A DNA stretch of 47,716 bases from Sporisorium sorghi (Eukaryota > Basidiomycota > Ustilaginomycetes > Ustilaginales > Ustilaginaceae). The position numbers were made by a program, and so were the translations under genes. The notes below the pieces were generated by a model that saw nothing but the letters and a program-made list of their open reading frames with translations, ran no database searches and was not told where the DNA came from. Positions 44,157 through 47,716 of the stretch are shown in pieces. Positions within the stretch are counted from its first letter, which is position 1; each line of letters opens with the position of its first letter. The stretch lies in assembly GCA_023212695.1 (NCBI GenBank), contig JALCCG010000170.1, forward strand, positions 1 to 47,716, read 5' to 3'.

Positions 44157-47100
44157 TTACGAACGAGGCTCGAGCTCGAGCTCCGTGTCCATAGCCCGTC
44201 GCAGATCCATCTGAATCCCACTGTGGTCCGCATTGAGCTCCTGCGCCGACAAGGAGCTGGGCGGACCCTCGGTCTGCTTGCGCTTGGCCGCCTGAGCGAT
44301 AGCCTCGAGGTTCGACACGGTGGGCTTGAAATGCAACATGCCGCTCTGCCATTCCCACCACCGCTGCATCTCCTCCAAATTATCCTCGACGTTGGTGCAC
44401 TTGGCCGTCTCGATGGTGAGGCGCGTGTCGTAGCGCAGCGAGGCGGGTGCCTTGCGCGCAAAGATGGCCTGGTCGGTCGGATGCAGCGTCACATAGACCG
44501 AGCGGAGCTTGCGCTTGCGTGTCACCAGGGCATACATGCTGGCCTCGTGCGATCCGCCAGCCGCGGTGATGCTGCTGCTGCCGAGCGAGGAAGAGAGCAC
44601 CGACTCGGTCATGGCCGAGCCGCTGGCGCTGAACGGGTTCGAGCGACGGCGCGAGTCTCCATATCGTCGACGTCTCTTGCGGTCTCCCACCTCTCGGTAC
44701 GTGCCCGAGCTCGACGTCGACGTGCCGAAACGGAAGCCGGAACTCGAACCTTCGATCGCAGTTGCTCTGGCCGTGGCTGCAGCCGCCGCAGCCTCCTCCT
44801 CGGGTGTGGGAATGTCGAGGATGTTGCAGAGCGTCTCGACCACGCCGGCGGGATGACCCTCGACGTGTGGCTGCCAGAGCGACCATCTGAAATGGCGCAA
44901 GTTTGGCAACTGCCCTCCCAGACCACCCACTGCCTTGGCTTCGGATGGGAAAAGCATGCATCCCGAAATGTGAAGCGTACGCAACGTCGAAAAGGCTGGT
45001 GAGGGCACGAGCACACCCGGCACTGGCCAGACACTTTGAAGGCGAGCGTCGTCGGGACCAAACTCGGGGCTCGAAGGACCGTGCATCCTCTGATGGTAGC
45101 TCAGCCTCTCGCGGCGCGTCGTCTTCATAGGGTGACCAAAGAGCAGCGGAGAGCTCCAGTACGGCGGAGGAGGGCCGAGAGAGAGGCTCTTGAGCTTGCC
45201 CATGTTGCACATAGCTCGACGGCCACAGATGCTGCGCTCCAGCACACCATCGAGAGCCAAGTCGCGGAGCCTGGGCGTGAGCATCATGACGGTTCGCAAG
45301 CTCTGCAGAATGGAGCCGAGCGTCATCTCAGAGAGAAGGCGGTCCTCCTCGTTGCGTCTGCGCTGTTTCTCCTTCTGCAGCGAAGCAAATTCGGCGCCAT
45401 CGTCGAGTCCCACGTCGGGTTCGTCGAGCAATCCAGTGCGGAGGGCTGAGTCGAAGCCAAACATGCCGCCGCGAGAGCCGAGGATGCTGTTGCCTGCTCC
45501 GGCCCTCTCGTTGCCATTGGCAAGGTTGTAATCGCCACCCCACATGTCGGCCGGGTCCTCGGGTTTCTGCTGCTCGGGCTCGACGAATTCGGGCAAGGTG
45601 AAAGTCGAGGAACCGGCGTTGGCGGCGCGGCTGCTGCTGCTGCTGCTGGAGGGTTCTGCATGCGGGTGTGCTGTCTCGCGCACGATGGAAATGTCCATGC
45701 GCGTGGTGGAGGCTTCCATCTCTGAATCGTAGTCGCTTCCGTCGCTGTACGACTCGGCCTCGGACGCCGTGTCGCTGTCTGAGTCCGACATGCCGTCGAT
45801 GTCGCGGTGACGCGCACCGTAAACATCGTCTCTTGTGACAGGAGGCGCACCGCCGATGAGCAGATGGCTGGCTCCAGAGCGAGCAAAGAGAGTAGGATGC
45901 GTGAAGTGGTTCTTGGTATGAAGCTCGGGGCGTGGACGAAGAGCTCGCCAGCTGCGCAGCTTCGGGTCGTTAGCATAGTCGGCGCGCCAGATTCGACGAG
46001 CTACGATGCGAGCACGAGCCCTGGTCTTGGCAAGGAGCCAGACGACCCACCACTCGACCTTCTGGTCGCCGACCTTTGCGATCTCGGACCAGTTTTGCGA
46101 ACGCCAGGCAGGCTTCTGGACGCCCATCTCTGCAAAGCAACGGTCGCGCTCTGCGTCAATCTCGTCGAGATCGAGCTCTTCCGAGTAGATGGGCTCGTCG
46201 TTGTCGGTGACGCGAGAGAAGTTGGGCTGAGGAGGTTGCGTTGCATCTGCCCAGTCCAGAGGATCGAGCTCGGTGCCGGGAATCCTCTGCTCGGCACCTT
46301 GGGCCGAGAACGGGGTGATCATGTCGGTGTGGAGGAGACTGGATGGAGGCAGACCGGGAGCAGCTGTTGATGGGGAGGCGGAGCGCGGAGAGGCGGTGGA
46401 GGAGGAGGAGGAGGAGGATGCGGACGACGCCGACCTGGTGGAGCGAGCTGCAAAGGAGAGACGCTTGAGTTCGAGGAAGAAGGCACGCTTGGCGATTTCT
46501 CTAAATTGCTTGACGAGGTCTCGACCGTCCCACAGCCGCAGAACCCACTCGTCGACGCCGATCGAGTTCCAACCGCGATGGTCGCGGTCGCCAGAGCCGG
46601 GGGCGTCGATGTGGATGCCTCGGGGCGCACGCATGGGGTCGATGGTGCGGATGTTGGCCTGAACATTCTGGGCAGCCCACTGTGCGATTCGCTTTTCGAA
46701 AGCGGGAGAGAGGAGGTTGGATGGGGCGATGCCTTGAGCGAGGCAGTTGCGCACGTCGTCGATGGTTGCTAGATCGGTGTTGAGGTTGTATGCGGTATGG
46801 CAGCCGCCTAGGCCGAAAGTGAGCGCATTGGGGGGGATACCTTCTCCCTGGTAGGTGTGGCCGACCCAGAGATGCTTGACGAGACGACCGAGCGCTGGAC
46901 GATTGGTGAGGGTGCGCGCAAAGAGCGAAAGACTGATGGGATCCGAAAGACGTGGGCCGTTGTAGAGGATGGAAGCAATGTAGGGGTAATGCTGTGGAGA
47001 GAGAAGGAGGAGCTTGAGGGTGGTGCGTACGTCGAGATGCGGTGCCGATGAGCGCGCCTTGAGCCTGTTTGCGTCAAAGGTGGATGGCTCTCGGAAGTCA

Positions 47101-47189
47101 TCTGTGCGAAGTGGTGGCAAGGTGCATGCTAGGTAGAGGATGTGGTCGACGAGCTCATCTGGAAGCTGGACTCTGCTAGAGGGTGGCAT
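44157..47189 (-). CDS. Large F-box-like protein of unknown function
   Basis: This 1010-residue single-exon protein starts SSRVQLPDELVDHILYLAC (about 4-22), an F-box-like helix, followed by a helix-rich segment (LKLLLLSPQHYPYIASILY, TNRPALGRLVKHLWVGH) reminiscent of fungal F-box proteins. Long Ser-rich (about 245-275) and acidic stretches (DSDSDTASEAESYSDGSDYDSE) interrupt it. Between about 640 and 780 there are leucine-rich-repeat-like phrases (LRDLALDGVLERSI, GKLKSLSLGPPPP, LRTLHISGCMLF, LPNLRHFRWSLW). The C-terminal part has basic low-complexity sequence (KRRRRYGDSRRRS). An SCF substrate-receptor role is inferred from the F-box-like start and the repeats; I do not recognise a named ortholog. 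Confidence 0.75.
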   Translation of the reverse strand: MPPSSRVQLPDELVDHILYLACTLPPLRTDDFREPSTFDANRLKARSSAPHLDVRTTLKLLLLSPQHYPYIASILYNGPRLSDPISLSLFARTLTNRPALGRLVKHLWVGHTYQGEGIPPNALTFGLGGCHTAYNLNTDLATIDDVRNCLAQGIAPSNLLSPAFEKRIAQWAAQNVQANIRTIDPMRAPRGIHIDAPGSGDRDHRGWNSIGVDEWVLRLWDGRDLVKQFREIAKRAFFLELKRLSFAARSTRSASSASSSSSSSTASPRSASPSTAAPGLPPSSLLHTDMITPFSAQGAEQRIPGTELDPLDWADATQPPQPNFSRVTDNDEPIYSEELDLDEIDAERDRCFAEMGVQKPAWRSQNWSEIAKVGDQKVEWWVVWLLAKTRARARIVARRIWRADYANDPKLRSWRALRPRPELHTKNHFTHPTLFARSGASHLLIGGAPPVTRDDVYGARHRDIDGMSDSDSDTASEAESYSDGSDYDSEMEASTTRMDISIVRETAHPHAEPSSSSSSSRAANAGSSTFTLPEFVEPEQQKPEDPADMWGGDYNLANGNERAGAGNSILGSRGGMFGFDSALRTGLLDEPDVGLDDGAEFASLQKEKQRRRNEEDRLLSEMTLGSILQSLRTVMMLTPRLRDLALDGVLERSICGRRAMCNMGKLKSLSLGPPPPYWSSPLLFGHPMKTTRRERLSYHQRMHGPSSPEFGPDDARLQSVWPVPGVLVPSPAFSTLRTLHISGCMLFPSEAKAVGGLGGQLPNLRHFRWSLWQPHVEGHPAGVVETLCNILDIPTPEEEAAAAAATARATAIEGSSSGFRFGTSTSSSGTYREVGDRKRRRRYGDSRRRSNPFSASGSAMTESVLSSSLGSSSITAAGGSHEASMYALVTRKRKLRSVYVTLHPTDQAIFARKAPASLRYDTRLTIETAKCTNVEDNLEEMQRWWEWQSGMLHFKPTVSNLEAIAQAAKRKQTEGPPSSLSAQELNADHSGIQMDLRRAMDTELELEPRS

Positions 47190-47633
47190 GACCGTCGACG
47201 AGTGGGCGACTCGGGTGGAGAGCGTGTGCTAGAGATGAATGCTGAGCAATGAGAGATGTGATCAGAAACGAGACGGACGACAGATTGGTGATGGAAGAGG
47301 TCGAAAGTGCAACTGATGGTGAATGAAGAATGTCGAGGCGATGACTGTGGAAGTGTTACGAAGCGACTAGACCGAAGGAAGCGAAACCCAAAGAAACGAC
47401 GAGAGCGAGTGGTGGACAAGATGAATGCGAGAGGTGAAGGGTGAAAGAAGAGATGATAGTTGTATCGATGGACAGAGAGGGCGTGACTGATTGGTGGTTC
47501 GGCAAAACGCCGTGACAGAGAGGTGGAGCGAGCGACGGACGACAAGCCACCACGCCGCCCGCACGCAATCACAGCTCGACTCAACCAGCACGACGGAAAA
47601 GCCGCTTCAACCCAAAATCAAAAAATTTGAGGG

Positions 47634-47668
<35 letters not shown>

Positions 47669-47716
47669 GCGCCAAAAATTCCTGCTTGCGCCTGCATTCT
47701 TGGGCGTATGCAAGGG
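47190..47716. other. Upstream of the F-box-like gene, window end
   Basis: This 527-nt stretch should contain the promoter of the F-box-like gene. It has a 34-nt A-run at 47634-47667 (poly(T) on the gene's strand, about 450 nt upstream). No gene is visible. Confidence 0.5.
47634..47667. repeat. Poly(A) run of about 34
   Basis: Uninterrupted A-run near the right edge of the window. Confidence 0.95.

Noticed and set aside
1..47716. Search for tRNA genes, rRNA, CRISPR arrays, transposase or reverse-transcriptase fragments
   Set aside because: No tRNA box B-like sequence in a foldable context, no rRNA sequence, no spaced direct repeats and no transposon-type protein frames were seen by eye; a tRNAscan and RepeatMasker run would be needed to exclude diverged copies.

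Overview
This is nuclear DNA of a basidiomycete fungus, most likely a smut (Ustilaginaceae: Ustilago, Sporisorium or Moesziomyces type). The assignment is inferred from GC-rich coding sequence, few and short GT-AG introns (57-97 nt), CT-rich 5' leaders and gene families typical of fungi (Zn2Cys6 factor, GIT1-like and FNX1/VBA-like transporters, carboxypeptidase Y, GMC oxidoreductase). I find 24 loci: 22 apparently intact genes, one gene whose 5' end I cannot place, and one decayed gene. Exon joins were made by hand. For every spliced model the coding length is a multiple of three and the family signature continues across the junctions.

Layout. 1-6.5 kb: poly(A) window edge, GIT1-like transporter (+), OB-fold-like protein of unresolved start (+), tail-anchored Old Yellow Enzyme relative (-). 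6.8-16.4 kb: omega-like GST with a possible mitochondrial pre-sequence (-), a 1007-residue secreted serine hydrolase (+), a GMC oxidoreductase ending in a PTS1-like SHL (+), and a NAPE-PLD/FMP30-like domain fused in frame to an EFM4-like methyltransferase (-). 16.6-24 kb: CofD/YvcK-like protein (+), GAL7 (-), TMEM97/EXPERA protein (-), Zn2Cys6 regulator (-). 24.6-31.2 kb: PTS1 (SKL) protein (+), INP54-like inositol 5-phosphatase (-), CCDC47-like ER protein (+), SERF (-), SDR ending in SHL (-). 31.2-31.7 kb: homopolymers and a 10-N gap. 32-39.4 kb: PMP3-domain protein with a long tail (-), DsbA-like protein (+), FNX1/VBA-like transporter (-), zinc-lacking MDR (+), a 66-residue spliced small protein (-). 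40-47.2 kb: carboxypeptidase Y (+), a second S10 carboxypeptidase that is truncated and frameshifted (-), and a 1010-residue F-box-like protein (-).

The genes do not form one pathway or an obvious secondary-metabolite cluster; most are independent housekeeping or metabolic genes arranged divergently or convergently with short spacers. Recurrent themes are organelle targeting (three C-terminal PTS1-type tripeptides, two N-terminal mitochondrial-like leaders, two C-terminal membrane anchors) and long A-runs that all lie on the + strand. The most unusual item is the NAPE-PLD/EFM4 fusion at 14255-16399, in which the methyltransferase domain has no start codon of its own.
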